Below, piece after piece: positions 1 through 9,869 of a DNA stretch of 64,000 bases. The stretch lies in contig OX031059.1 in NCBI GenBank assembly GCA_943736015.1, positions 18,042,001 through 18,106,000 of the forward strand, given 5' to 3'. Under the pieces are notes generated by a model. It worked only from the letters and a program-made list of their open reading frames with translations. It ran no database searches and had not been told where the DNA came from. A program made the position numbers and the translations under genes. Each line of letters starts with the position of its first letter. The first letter of the stretch is position 1. This stretch comes from Tridacna crocea (lineage: Eukaryota > Mollusca > Bivalvia > Cardiida > Cardiidae).

Positions 1-165
1 CTTCTTTGCTGGCTTTCTCACACATGCTCTTCTTCGCTGGCTTTCTCTCACATGCTCTTCTTCGCTGGCTTTCTCTCACATGCTCTTCTTCGCTGGCTTT
101 CTCACACATTCTCTTCTTTGCTGGATTTCTCACACATGCTCTTCTTTGCTTGCTTTCTCACACTA
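1..165. repeat. Short tandem repeat, ~28-29 bp unit
   Basis: Five to six head-to-tail copies of a unit built on CTTCGCTGGCTTTCTC followed by (TC)ACACATGCTCTT run from the window edge to about position 165; the last copy is degraded. Copies differ by one or two bases (cttcg/ctttg, tctcacaca/tctctcaca). Open frames through it only translate the repeat. It may continue to the left of the window. Confidence 0.85.
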
Positions 166-538
166 GCACTGACACAACTTTCTTTCCAAGTCACTAACTA
201 CTTTTGTCACATACATCAGAGATCAGATGTGAAAAGTCACCTGCAAAAAAGTGTGCCTAATACCCTAACCACTCCGCTATTTGTCCAAGCAAAATTACTC
301 TTGGACTGACTCTAAACCAGTAGGCTGGTATTATTATATTTTCTTGGTTTCATCAGTGCTAGACTGATGAGTCTGTAGAGTCTTGCCCAAGGTCAGCTTG
401 ATTAAAAAAAAAAAAAAACACTGGATTGAGTAAGGCTCAAACCTGTAAGGCTTCCAAGGTCACAAGTCCTACACTTTAGCACTGATCCGCATCCTGGACC
501 CTTTCAAAAACATAATTATTCCATCAGTTGATATACAT
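165..538 (-). repeat. tRNA-like SINE fragments
   Basis: Two minus-strand tRNA-like fragments. Near 243-300 the reverse complement contains an A-box-like stretch (agcggagtggttaggg). Near 370-500 the reverse complement has a weak A box (gatcagtgctaaag) followed by 'gacttgtgacct' and a B-box-like 'aggtttgagcctt', with an A-run at 404-418. The 'gacttgtgacct' core also occurs in the SINE at 28135-28215, so both probably come from one tRNA-derived SINE family. Exact ends are not visible. Confidence 0.45.
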
Positions 539-1281
539 TTAACCCATTACCACTCATTTCATGCTTTTGATGACCCTGAGAAAGTCAAGCTTTTAGAAAG
601 CATTGTGGGAAAAGGAGAAAATGCTGGTGACTCTTCCGAAAACAAATTTAAAATTTTTCAGTCATTTTTATGTTGTCTGCAAATGCTTTTGATTTGGAAA
701 GCCTGAAATATTGTCATTTGGGTATAAATCAATGTGTTGTTTGTAACTTCTGGATTGTCCGAGAATGTTGTCATCTGGCGAAGAGTTTATCTTAACCCTT
801 TACTCCATAAATACTCGTTCCTACGCATTGCTTGTAGGAGCCTTTGGAAAACATTGTGGCAAAAGGTGAAATTGCTTGTGACGAGCAATTTCACCTTTTT
901 CCACAATGTTTTCTATGCTATCAAAAGGTGTCATTTACACATAAGAAACAGCTTCATCCTTGCTGTCATTTATGGTCAATTAAAGATGCCAAGGAAATGC
1001 CATATGGGGTAAAGGGTTAACCACCCAACCAAAAAGAAGACTTAACTAATTACCAAACAACAATATTTTAGGCTCGTCCAAATCGAAAGTATTAATTTTG
1101 CAGACAAGAAAAAGAAAAAATGACTAAAAATTTGAAATCTAATTTGTGAAGGGTAGAAAACATTGTGGGAAAAGGAGAAAATGCTGGTCACCAACATTTT
1201 CTCCTTATCCCACAATGTTTTCTTAAGGCCGCTTTCTCAAGGTCATCAAATGTAGGATATTGTGTGGTAATGGTTGATTAA
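539..1281. mobile_element. TTAA foldback MITE cluster (3 copies)
   Basis: Copies: 539-727 (subfamily A, the right stem arm lost), 792-1020 (subfamily C, complete, TTAA at both ends) and 1042-1281 (subfamily A, nearly complete). A copy consists of TTAA + CYCWTTACCA terminal motif, ~50 bp, a ~64-bp palindrome, ~100 bp, and the inverted terminal motif ending in TTAA. The TTAA ends and the CCC start of the terminal repeat resemble piggyBac-type non-autonomous elements (inference). No coding capacity. Confidence 0.85.
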
Positions 1282-1309
1282 TGTATTTGTATTCTAAGTA
1301 TTTGTTGAC

Positions 1310-2038
1310 AACAACTTAAACACTGTTCAAATGATGGAATTTGCCTTTGATAAAGTAGAAAACATTGTGAGAAAAATAATGATGGTTACCAGCATTTTCT
1401 TTTTTTTCCCACAATGGTTTCAAAAGGCTCCATCCTCTTGAGTTGTTAAAACTGTGAATTACCGGTAGGTGGTAAAGAGTAAAAGAGTGTTTATAGCACA
1501 ATTACAGTTGCTAGACGCTGCTATTATCATGCAGGACGGCCGCAATGGGAAAATAGAAGTCCCAACTTTTACCTTATCCCAGTTGATGAAATTTTAGACT
1601 AAAAACGTTTGAATGTGAAGGATGTCTCGGCCTTTGACTGTTTTCAAATGTGGCTGAAATAATGAAATTTACTTGTAAAAAAGGGTGGAAAACAGTTTTG
1701 GAATAGGAGAAAATTGCTAATTACAAGCAATTTCTCTTTTTCTATAATGATTTTTGAAGGATTTTTCACCCAGGGTCGTTGAAACACAGCTGAGTTGTCC
1801 GATGAAGAGTTAACTCTTTACCACACGAGAAAATTGTAGACTCGTCTAAATTGAAAGCATTTGCAGACAACAAAATAAAGGTGACTGAAAAATAGAAATT
1901 TGTTCTTGGAAGGGTAGAAAACACTGTGGGAAAAGGAGAAAATGCTGGTTACCAGCATTTTCTCCTTTTCCCATAGTGTTTTCGAAAGGCTTCTTTCTCA
2001 GGGGCGTCAAAAGTAGGGATTGAGTGGTAATGGGTTAA
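1310..2038. mobile_element. TTAA foldback MITE cluster (3 copies)
   Basis: Two decayed copies (about 1310-1470 and 1640-1813; the latter has the aaattgct...agcaattt stem tip of subfamily B) are followed by a complete subfamily A copy at 1810-2038 with TTAACTCTTTACCACAC at the left end and GGTAATGGGTTAA at the right. The second and third share the TTAA at 1810-1813, so one was inserted at the edge of the other. Confidence 0.8.
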
Positions 2039-2258
2039 CCCTTCAGTTTCAAAGTGTGACATTTGTTTTTTGTGGTGGAGTAAAACTAGATAAGGCTGTA
2101 CAAAATGTAAATCTGATCATGGATCTACTCTATCCCAATGCTTGAAATGTTAGCCTTTTATGAAGTTTGAAATTTGCAATATTTGTTTTTTTTTATTTGG
2201 GTGGAAATTTCATTTGCTTAGCCTTTAGCAAAAGGAAAAATAATGAAATTTTCAAAAC

Positions 2259-2929
2259 TTAACCCATTACCACACAACCCCCTACTTTTGATGCCCCTGA
2301 GAAAGAATCCTTTTGAAAACACTGTAGGAAAAGGAGAAAATGCTGGTAACCAGCATTTTCTCCTTTTTCCCCCACAATGTTTTCTACCCTTAAAGCTTGC
2401 AAAGCAAATTTCAAATTTACAATCACTTTTATTTTGTCGTCTACAAATGCTTTCAATTTGGAGAAATCTAAAATTTTGTCATCTTGTAAAAGTTAAACCA
2501 GTCAGTTCTTTGGTAAAGTGTTCAATCTTTGCTAAGATCCTATGTTTAACAATCCGGAAGAGGATGGCTTTTGTAAAAACTGCTAGAAAAGCAGACAAGG
2601 CTTGTAACTTTCCTACAATAGAGCAATCAATTGAGCTAGAATTCATTTTTCTCTGCGCAAGTTTTCAAAATGGACAGCTTCACCAATTTTGTCATCTGGT
2701 TAACTCTTTATCACATAATCCAACCTTTTTAATGGCCCAGAGAAAGAAAGCTTATGAGAACATTGCGGAAAATGGAGTAAATGCTGGTTACCAGCATTTT
2801 CTCCTTTTCTCACAATGTTTTCTATTCTTTCAGGAAAAAATTTCAATGTTTGAGTCACATTTATTTTGTTGTCTGCAAATACTTTCAAATTGGACAGGTC
2901 TGAAATTTTGTGGTTTGGCAAAGAGTTAA
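2259..2929. mobile_element. Two complete TTAA foldback MITEs
   Basis: Complete subfamily A copies at 2259-2496 and 2700-2929, both with TTAA ends and the central GCTGGT(A)ACCAGC palindrome. A long open frame on the plus strand (2243-2929) runs through both copies and the unique DNA between them; it is explained by the repeats and is not a gene. Confidence 0.85.
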
Positions 2930-2984
2930 AAAGAGATAATCAGATGTTATCTGACAGTGTCACACAATACTTCTGGGATAGATT

Positions 2985-3520
2985 CATGTGGGTGTCGCAG
3001 ACTGGAAGTGCATGTCGCTGGTGTCAGTAATTTCCCTGATTAACCGTGTTATTTAAGAAGGACATTCTTACTTTATTTAACTGTTTTCTGCGGTCACTGA
3101 CGTCATTTTGTGAATTGATTGTTTTTTTTTTTTATATAAATTAATCGTTTTACCAAGCAATAATTGTGTTAAATGACCTTGGGCAAAGTGCTTTTGAAAA
3201 TATTGGTGGAACAAGAGAAAATGCTGGTGTCGCAGACTGGAAATGCATGTCATTGGTGTCAGTAATCTGTCTGATTAACCATGTTATTTAAGAAGGACAT
3301 TCTTATTTTTTTAACACTTTTCTGTGCTCATTGACGTCATTTTGTGATACTTTTTTTCTTCTGGAAATAATTAACCCTTTAAAAGGAGAAAATGCTGGTG
3401 TTGCAGACTTGAATTACTTGTTGCTGGTGTCAATATTTTTTCTAATTAACTGTATTTTTTAAGATGGACATTCACATTATGTCATTTAGTGATATGATTT
3501 CTTGTGTATACCTATAATAA
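2985..3520 (+). repeat. Three direct copies of a compound repeat
   Basis: A ~120-bp segment starting GTGTCGCAGACTGGAA and containing 'ttatttaagaaggacattc' occurs at about 2990-3115, 3225-3350 and 3395-3500. Copies two and three are preceded by a piece of MITE left arm (…agagaaaatgctg or aaaggagaaaatgctg) fused directly to the GTGTCGCAGACTGG/GTTGCAGACTTG start. The repeated unit is therefore a chimera of MITE half plus unrelated DNA, amplified in tandem and then diverged. Confidence 0.75.
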
Positions 3521-3923
3521 TTAACCTTTTACCAAACAATCACGTGTGAATGACCTTGAGGTAGAAGGCATTGTAGGAAAAAGAGAAAATAATGGTAATC
3601 AGGACTTTCTCCTTTTTCCACAAATTTTTCTTGACTTCTCCCATATTCAATTTTTAGGCTATATTCAATTTGTTGTCTGCAAATGTTAGCTCTCATTAAG
3701 GGCAAGTATAAAATTTTAAGGTGTGGTCAAAAGAGTGTAATGGTTTATCAAACAGGACTGAATTTTAACGACCCTAAAAGCATAGGCTTTCGAAAACATA
3801 GCGGGAAAAGGAAACAATGCGGGTAACCAACATTTTCTCCTTTCCCTACAATGTTTTCTTTTCTATCAAAGACAAAACTCATCATAGAGTTGAATATAAT
3901 TTGTCATCTGCAAATTAAGGCTT
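3521..3923. mobile_element. Two diverged TTAA foldback MITEs
   Basis: About 3521-3742 (left end TTAACCTTTTACCAAAC; stem present but with mismatches) and 3743-3923 (no clean TTAA ends, stem gcgggaaaagg...ctttccctacaatg). They adjoin the left end of the element at 3922. Confidence 0.7.
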
Positions 3924-4480
3924 TAAAGGCGGGTATTTAGATTTTTCACATCTCATCAAAATTGAAAAATATATGTATCACTGGAATTTATATGAAAAAC
4001 TAATACAAATCATCAATTATGAAGAATCATAAAATAATTAAAAAAAAGATTTTTTTGATGGTGTTCCCTTACTAGGCTATGTAGCCTCTTGAGGTATTTT
4101 TAGATTTCATGCCAGAAATCAAAAAAAGCATTGTGGGAATGTCAAGTGACTGGCATGTGACTAAATGACACTTTAATTCCATAACATAACAAACATGTAA
4201 TTATTTTCATGATGTCTTCTTCAGATGCTATGTTTGAAGCTTCCTCTGTGTATTTCCAGTATAGAAATGAGAGAGTTGCTCATGTAAATATAAACCGTGT
4301 TTGCGGTTGAAGTGCGCTGCAGTAGACGACAATCATTATGTATAAAAGTAAACATCTTATCATTGTTATTTTGATTATCTAGCTCCCTATATTGACATTT
4401 ATATTTTGTATGTATCTTCAAAGCTATTTCTTCTTGCTTAGATGTTTAGGAAGAAAAAAATTTTAGGAAGCGGAATAGTC
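3922..4480 (-). mobile_element. ~550-bp TIR element, minus-strand relative of 12182-12729
   Basis: Begins with TTAAAGGCGGGTATTTAG and continues as a diverged reverse-complement counterpart of 12182-12729: both contain the A/T stretch beside 'ggtgttccctta', 'ggctatgtagcct', the 'ggtatttttagattt' motif and the 'gtcaagtgactggca' block. The distal end (near 4440-4480) is blurred by divergence and I cannot place it. Non-coding. Its superfamily is not recognised. Confidence 0.6.
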
Positions 4481-4543
4481 TTGTCTTCTGCATCATTGTT
4501 GCCATGTGACTTTTTGTCATAATATCTCTATCATTACAGAATA

Positions 4544-5093
4544 TTAACTCTTTACCATACAATGCCAGATTTGGATGATCCTAGGAAAGAGGCCTTTTGA
4601 AAACATTATGGGAAAAGGAGAAAATGCTAGTAACCAGCTTTTTCTCCTTTTCTCAAAATGTTTTCTACCCTATCAAAGAGAAATTTCACCTTTTGTGCTG
4701 CATTGAAATCGTCGTTTGCTAATGATTTCAATTTGGACAAGGCTAAAATTATGTCGTCTAGTATAGAGTTATCTCGTAGAGTTCTGAAAATAAACTGGCT
4801 GAAAATAAGAACAAAGTAATTGAAATGTACATGTAATACTTGCGTTTGTTTTTCATGAGAGTGTCCTTAACCCTTTCCAAAACAAGCCCTTGTTTTTAGA
4901 TGTCTGCAGTTCAAGTCTTTTGAAAACACTGTGGGAAAAGGGGAAATTGCTGATAACGAGCAATTTCTCCTTTTCCCACAGTGTTTTCTACCCATTTGGA
5001 CAACTTTCTGAAATTTTTGTCAAATTTGAAATTGTCATCTGCAAACTCTTGGGTTTGGAAGAGTCTAAAATTTCTCATTTGGGAAAGGGTTGA
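4544..5093. mobile_element. Foldback MITEs: one subfamily A, one subfamily B
   Basis: 4544-4772 is a subfamily A copy. 4867-5093 is a well-preserved subfamily B copy: left end TTAACCCTTTCCaAAACAAG, stem from AAAACACTGTGGGAAAAGG to the tip GAAATTGCT...AGCAATTTC, and the mirror arm ending CCCACAGTGTTTTC, then GGGAAAGGGTTgA on the right. B differs from A in having TTTCCC rather than TTTACC in the terminal repeats and ACTGTG rather than ATTGTG in the stem, changed on both arms. Confidence 0.85.
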
Positions 5094-5239
5094 GAAAGAC
5101 ATCTTAGGGCCCTAGCCCAAAACCAACAAAACCAAGGGTATGTGTGGATATATGACTGTGTGATGTCGCGATAATGTGACTGATTCATACTGTTGAAAGC
5201 TGCATAAATGTAATACTTGCTTTTGTGTTTAAAAATTGC

Positions 5240-5370
5240 AGTAAGTTGCTGCTTTTGTTTAGTGATTCAGGAGAGCAGACAGAGTAAATTAAATATCAGA
5301 GATCAGACTGCATTTTTTGTGCAGTCTGATCTTGATCTTAACTGATGGCAAAGGAAACTATAATTGTGAA
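5240..5370. mobile_element. GATCAGACTGCA palindromic element, copy 1
   Basis: A foldback centred near 5318: GATCAGACTGCA on the left arm and TGCAGTCTGATC on the right, separated by a short TTTTTTG loop, with further weak pairing outwards (gcttttgttt... / ...ggcaaaggaaac). Related palindromes are at 45185-45315 and 59915-60010. Confidence 0.7.
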
Positions 5371-5574
5371 AGGGGCCCTAAGGATTGATATCAAACTCTG
5401 GCTCAAAAAGTATCTAAAAGATTAGAGCCAAGAAGGGCAGATAACCATCAAATGTGTCTTCTCTCTGTTATGCCCCTTTTCTACATCTGTGTTTTCTGGG
5501 AAAAAGGTCTGGATGTGTAAGTGATGCACTTAATCTTTTTTTTTATAAGTGTTTTGTTCAAAAGCTACTTGTCT

Positions 5575-6927
5575 ATGATAAGGTAGTATAAATTGTGGAA
5601 AAAGGAGAAAATGCCTTTTCTCCTTTTCCTTGCAAGGTTTTCAAAAGTTTTTTTTTTGGTCTTCAGGGTCATTTAAACTCTAGATTTTGTGATAAAGGGT
5701 TAGATAAGAATAGGTAGATGCTAGATCAGATTTTCAGATAGAACATAATTTCTACAAAGGTTTCCACAGGATGTCTGATGTTTCATAATTGGATCAGACA
5801 ATAGGTCAAGTTTGTATTTGCTGGTGGCACCTTGATTAGTTTCTGGTAATATGAAACAGTTGTCGAACACAAACAGTGTTAGAGTGTTTTCTCTCTATTG
5901 GATAGACAGTAAAGCAACTTGTGCTTGTTGATCAATCTGTCACAGATTAAGTCTTTACCAGACGACAAAATTTTAGTCTTGTCTAAATTGAAAACATTTG
6001 CAGACGAAATTTTCAGTATGCCTCAAATTTGCAATTTTTCTTTGATAGGGTAGAAAACTTTGAAGGTAAAAGAGAAAATGCTGGTTACCAGCATTTTCTC
6101 CTTTTACCACAATGTTTTCAAAAGGCTTCTTTCCCAGGGTTGGCATTGTGTGGTAAAGGATTAATAGGTTCTTTGTGCTTTAGATCATGGTGGCTTATTA
6201 TTATTGTTTTTGGAGTGGACACAGAAAATTACTGTTATGGAGTGTTGACTCATTACCAAACAACAATACATGTATATTTGTCCAAATCGAAGCATTTGCA
6301 GACGACAAAATAAAAGTGGCTGAAAACTTGAAATTTGTTTTGTAAAGGGTAGGAAAACCTTGAGGGAAAAGGAGAAAATGCTGGTTACCAGCATTTTCTC
6401 CTATTCCCACAATGTTTTCGTTGTTTTCAGCGGCGTCAAAAGTAGGGATTGTGTGGTAATGGGTTAATCATCACCATAGTGAGCTTATCCAATTACCAGT
6501 CAACCAAAACTTTAGGTTTTACCAAATTGAAAGCATTAGCAGACGGCAAATCAAATGTGACTCAAATGATAGGATTTTTCCACTATGGAGTAGAAAACAA
6601 AGTGGAAAAAGGAGAAAACAAAGTGGAAAAAGGAGAAAATGCTGGTTTCCAGCATTTTCTCCTCTATCCACTTTGTTAACAGGGTCATGAAAACCTGGGA
6701 TTTTTTTCGTAACTTTTTACCAAACGACAACATTTTGGACTGAATGAAATTGAAAGTATTAGCAGGCAACAAATTAAAATCTATATGTTGCTAAAATGAT
6801 ATTTCTGTCATTGATAGGGTAGGTAATTGTTGGATAAAGGAGAAAATTCTAGTTACCAGCCAATTCTCCTTTTACCACAATGCTTTCACAAGGATTGTCT
6901 GTCAGGATTTTTGTGGTAAAGGGTCAA
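5575..6927. mobile_element. TTAA foldback MITE cluster (5 copies)
   Basis: Copies at about 5575-5702 (left end lost), 5947-6164 (TTAA both ends), 6244-6467 (TTGA/TTAA), 6485-6712 and 6711-6927. The fourth contains a small tandem duplication of its left stem arm (aacaaagtggaaaaaggag twice, 6597-6635), which unbalances the palindrome. The region between 5705 and 5945 shows no gene or recognised repeat. Confidence 0.8.
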
Positions 6928-7050
6928 ATTTTTTTTTTTTTGTGATGGGATGGGTCATTATTGATGTTACTATTGTTTTGGGACTGGACACTGAATACAG
7001 TTTATAAGGAGTTAATCATTGCCATAGCAATATTATCTAGTCTAACACCT

Positions 7051-7280
7051 TTAACCTTTTACCAACCTACAAAATTGTAGACTCAGTCCGAACTGTAGGG
7101 ATTTGCAGAGAACAAAGTATTTGTGTCTCAAAAACTGAAATTTCTCTTTCGGTGTTGAAAACATTGTGGGAGAAGCAGTAAAGGCTGGTTTTAAGCATGT
7201 ACTCCTTTTTGTCCCCATAAGTTTTTCAAAAGGCTTCTCCCTGTGGGGTTTTTAAAACTGGATTGTGTTGGAAAGTTTTA
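7051..7280. mobile_element. TTAA foldback MITE, diverged
   Basis: TTAACCTTTTACCAACCTAC left end; stem with several mismatches (gagaagcagtaaaggctgg / ttaagcatgtactcc); right end near TTAA 7277-7280. An older copy than its neighbours. Confidence 0.7.
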
Positions 7281-7862
7281 AATGCTGAAATATCATTGTG
7301 TGGTCTGAATTTGCTGTAAATTGATCAGTGATTAATGTGCAATGCCAACTTCTTCGTATGAAAGCTAGCGAATGCTCTGACAAACTGTGATACTTGTGGC
7401 CCCAGTTTTGTGATAACATGTACTGTGATTGAAGTGCTTGAGGAGAAATAAATCAAAATTATCACACTTGTGTTTGAAAATATTAAAATTTAAACAGGCA
7501 TAATGGAGTATTGCTGTGATTGTCCAAGATGTATTCAGGTAGGTTTAAGTCTTATATAAATGAATCAAAAATTCCATAATATCTCTTTTTATTTCTTTAT
7601 GAATACATACCGGTACATACAAGCTATGAGCTGTGAAAAGGGAGCTTATAGCATCCGCGAAAAATATAGACCCAGGTAAGCATGCATACTCTGCACAGGC
7701 TGACCTAGGTACATGTAGATCAAAAGTTTTTCGCTTTTGGTAAATTTTCGGCATGTTTCAAGGACCAATCTAACCCTTGATTAAACCAGTGGCTGGATAA
7801 AATCTAATTACAAATTCATAATTGTATTAAGACTTGCTTGGTATAATGCATCAAGGAAATGT
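7281..7862. repeat. Intergenic/intronic DNA with one degenerate foldback end
   Basis: No exon recognised. Around 7630-7715 the sequence 'gggagcttatagcatccg...gacccaggtaagcatgcat...ctgcacaggctgacctagg' resembles degraded ends of the abundant bivalve foldback repeat that also appears near 44190-44405 and 57735-57830. The open frame at 7545-7754 (minus) overlaps it and has no recognisable domain. Confidence 0.35.
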
Positions 7863-8299
7863 ATAAACCCATTACCACACAATTCCTACTTTTGACGACC
7901 CTGAGAAAGAAGCTTTTAGAAAATATTGTGGGAAATGGAGAAAATGCTCCTTTTCCCACAATGTTTTCTACTCTTCACAAAACAAATTTCAAAGTTTTAG
8001 TCAGTTTTAGTTTGTCGTCTTCAAATACTTTCAAATTTGGATAGACCTAAAACATTGTCGTTTGATAATGAGGTAACTCTTTACCACACAATCACTACTT
8101 TTAACAACCCCGAGAAAGAAGTTTTTAGAAAACATTGTGGGAAAAGGAGAAAATGCTGTTAACCAGCATTTTCTCCTTTTCCCACAATGTTTTCTACTCT
8201 TCACAAAACAAATTTCAAATTTTTAGTCACTTTTATTTTGTTGTCTGCAAATACTTTCGATTTGGACAAGCCTAAAATATTGTTTTGGTAATGACTTAA
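7863..8299. mobile_element. Two abutting TTAA foldback MITEs
   Basis: 7863-8076 and 8073-8299, subfamily A, same orientation, sharing the junction tetramer (GTAA, one change from TTAA). The first lost the tip of its left arm; the second is nearly intact. Scraps of further copies follow at about 8420-8480 and 8530-8575. Confidence 0.8.
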
Positions 8300-9103
8300 G
8301 CCCCATACGCAAGTTGAAATCATTTTCATGTACCCACACGGGCATAGTGGTTTGGAAAATGAGAATTGCAAAATTGCTGGGTCCTGCGTGGCAAAGTGTA
8401 GGGTTTGTAAACTAGAGGTCCCAATGTTTTCCAAAGGCTTCTTCCTCAGGGTCATTAAAACTTGGGATTGTGTGGTTATAGTAGGTTCTGGCTTGCAACT
8501 GGTGTAAACCATATACTAGAGAAAAAAATTTGGGACAAGTCCATATTCAAAGCATTTGCAGATGACAAAGCGTGTCAAGTGAAATTTTCCTGTTTTATAA
8601 TCTCACAAATCGAGTATACTGACGAAATAGAAATTCCCTTCAGAGTGGCCCAATTCAATGAAAACTGATGTCTCTGGAAACTGACGTCACTAAAATATGC
8701 AGTTTGGTGCAGTCTAGGTATCGACTGGCGTTGCCATTTTGGATGTTGCGTTGCATGTGTAGTGATGTTTACGGGGCACTCAAAAGGGAAACTGGCTTTT
8801 CGTGGTTTTTGCCAGGGTACATGATATATAATGTTCCAGCATGTTAACCAATCAGATCACGAGAAATTTCTTTGCAGTATAATGATAAAACCCCTTTTGG
8901 CAAAGCATAGCTCAAACATAACTGGAGGATACAACCATGTAAATAATGATGGTGGTTGTACATCAATATTGTCCATATTAGACCCGATTATCTGCCTATT
9001 ATCAGCCATTTTCCAACCAATCTGCTCATGAAATATTAATATCAGGTTATTCTGATAAGGTTTCACTGGAACTAATCAGGCATTGAATCAGGAAACAATA
9101 ATG
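8300..9103. other. Stretch without supported gene
   Basis: Apart from MITE scraps at about 8420-8575 I see no repeat boundary or splice-bounded exon. Two overlapping frames on opposite strands (8831-9031 plus and 8857-9066 minus) have no recognisable motif. A short 'aaaaccccttttggcaaagcatagctcaaac' block near 8887 resembles the end motif of the bivalve foldback repeat. Confidence 0.3.
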
Positions 9104-9250
9104 TTAACTCTTTACCAAACGACAAAATGTTATACTGGTCCAAATTCAAAGCATCAGCAGACGTCAAATAAATGTAACTCAAAAATTGACATATGTTTCC
9201 AGAAGGGAAGAAAACATTGTGGGAAATGGTAGAAAATGCTGGTTACCAGC

Positions 9251-9458
9251 TGTTACGGGAGACCACTCCTTCCTGCATGGCATATACTCCCGATTTAAAT
9301 ACAATACCTGGCTACTGCGTCAGGGAGATATCTCTTTGGCTCAGTGGTTAGGGTATTGGCTTTGCGTCCGGGAGTTCGGAGTTCGAATCCCGCTCCGATC
9401 CTTATTTCTGCCATGCATTTATTCATTTGTTTCTTTGTTACGGACTTCGTTCGTAAGA
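9251..9458 (+). repeat. 5' LTR of the TRIM
   Basis: 208 bp, identical to 9575-9782 but for two substitutions. TATA-like TTTAAATA at 9294-9301. A tRNA-like segment follows: A-box-like TGGCTCAGTGGTTAGGG at 9337-9353 and B-box-like AGTTCGAATCC at 9380-9390. The LTR begins TG and ends GA rather than the usual CA, judged from the target duplication and the position of the PBS. Confidence 0.88.
9331..9400 (+). promoter_or_regulatory. tRNA-like pol III promoter-type segment in the 5' LTR
   Basis: About 70 bp with the layout of a tRNA gene: an A box (TGGCTCAGTGGTTAGG) and a B box (AGTTCGAATCC) about 43 bp apart. The sequence flanking the B box does not form a proper five-pair T stem, so this is a tRNA-derived promoter relic or module, not a working tRNA gene. 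The second LTR carries the same segment at 9655-9724. Pol III use is an inference. Confidence 0.7.
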
Positions 9459-9476
9459 TGGGGGCTCGTCCGGGAT
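9459..9476 (+). promoter_or_regulatory. Primer-binding site, tRNA-Pro type
   Basis: TGGGGGCTCGTCCGGGAT directly follows the 5' LTR. It equals the complement of the last 18 nt of tRNA-Pro, the primer type known from gammaretroviruses and some LTR retrotransposons. Its position next to the LTR is what identifies the element as a retrotransposon rather than a duplicated SINE. Confidence 0.88.
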
Positions 9477-9563
9477 TGGCCATGGAGCCATAAATCCCAT
9501 TTGTTGTCCAAAATCGGATTCCCTGCCTAATAAGGCTTCGAGTCATCAATAAATGATGACTTT

Positions 9564-9574
9564 AAGAGGGGGTG
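9564..9574 (+). promoter_or_regulatory. Polypurine tract
   Basis: AAGAGGGGG followed by TG, immediately before the 3' LTR, the expected place of the plus-strand primer. The intervening TG is unusual; the LTR start was fixed from the left copy, where TGTTACGG follows the target duplication. Confidence 0.75.
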
Positions 9575-9782
9575 TGTTACGGGAGACCACTCCTTCCTGC
9601 ATGGCATATACTCCCGATTTAAATACAATACCTGGCTACTGCGTCAGAGAGATATCTCTTTGGCTCAGTGGTTAGGGTATTGGCTTTGCGTCCGGGAGTT
9701 CGGAGTTCGAATCCCGCTCCGATCCTTATTTCTGCCATGCATTTATTCATTTGATTCTTTGTTACGGACTTCGTTCGTAAGA
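9575..9782 (+). repeat. 3' LTR of the TRIM
   Basis: 208-bp direct repeat of 9251-9458 with two substitutions. It also holds the tRNA-like segment (A box 9661-9677, B box 9704-9714). The flanking CAGT duplicates CAGC before the left LTR with one change. Confidence 0.88.
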
Positions 9783-9869
9783 CAGTATTTTCTCCGTTTC
9801 CCACAATGTTTTTAAAAGGCTTCTATCTCAGGGTTGTAAAAACTGCATGGGGATTGTTTGGCAAAGGGG

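Larger units (their letters stand above)
9251..9782 (+). mobile_element. TRIM: miniature LTR retrotransposon with tRNA-like LTRs
   Basis: A complete 532-bp non-autonomous LTR element: LTR 9251-9458, primer-binding site 9459-9476, 116-bp interior without coding capacity, polypurine tract at 9564-9572, LTR 9575-9782, flanked by CAGC (9247-9250) and CAGT (9783-9786). The LTRs start TGTTACGGGAG and end GTTCGTAAGA; they differ at two of 208 positions (gggaga/gagaga and tttgttt/tttgatt), so the insertion is recent. With no gag or pol it must depend on a partner element, not seen here. A tRNA-like segment sits in each LTR. It lies in a MITE, upstream of the first dystrobrevin exon found. A solo tandem repeat is unlikely because PBS, PPT and duplication are all in the right places. 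Confidence 0.9.

Noticed and set aside
2243..2929. 228-codon plus-strand open frame
   Set aside because: It runs through two MITE copies (2259-2496, 2700-2929); the residues are translations of stems and terminal repeats, and similar peptides recur in many other MITE frames.
7495..7540. A Cys-rich mini-exon (YCCDCPRCIQ before a GTAGGT) as part of the dystrobrevin ZZ domain
   Set aside because: The Cys spacing does not match the ZZ domain as I know it, and no acceptor or neighbouring ZZ exon is seen.
9331..9400. A functional tRNA gene
   Set aside because: A and B boxes are present, but the T stem and acceptor stem do not pair properly and the segment is repeated with the LTR.
9186..9530. 114-codon frame across the TRIM
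   Set aside because: It starts in the host MITE and crosses LTR, PBS and interior; the reading is a by-product of repeats, and the second LTR does not keep a corresponding frame.
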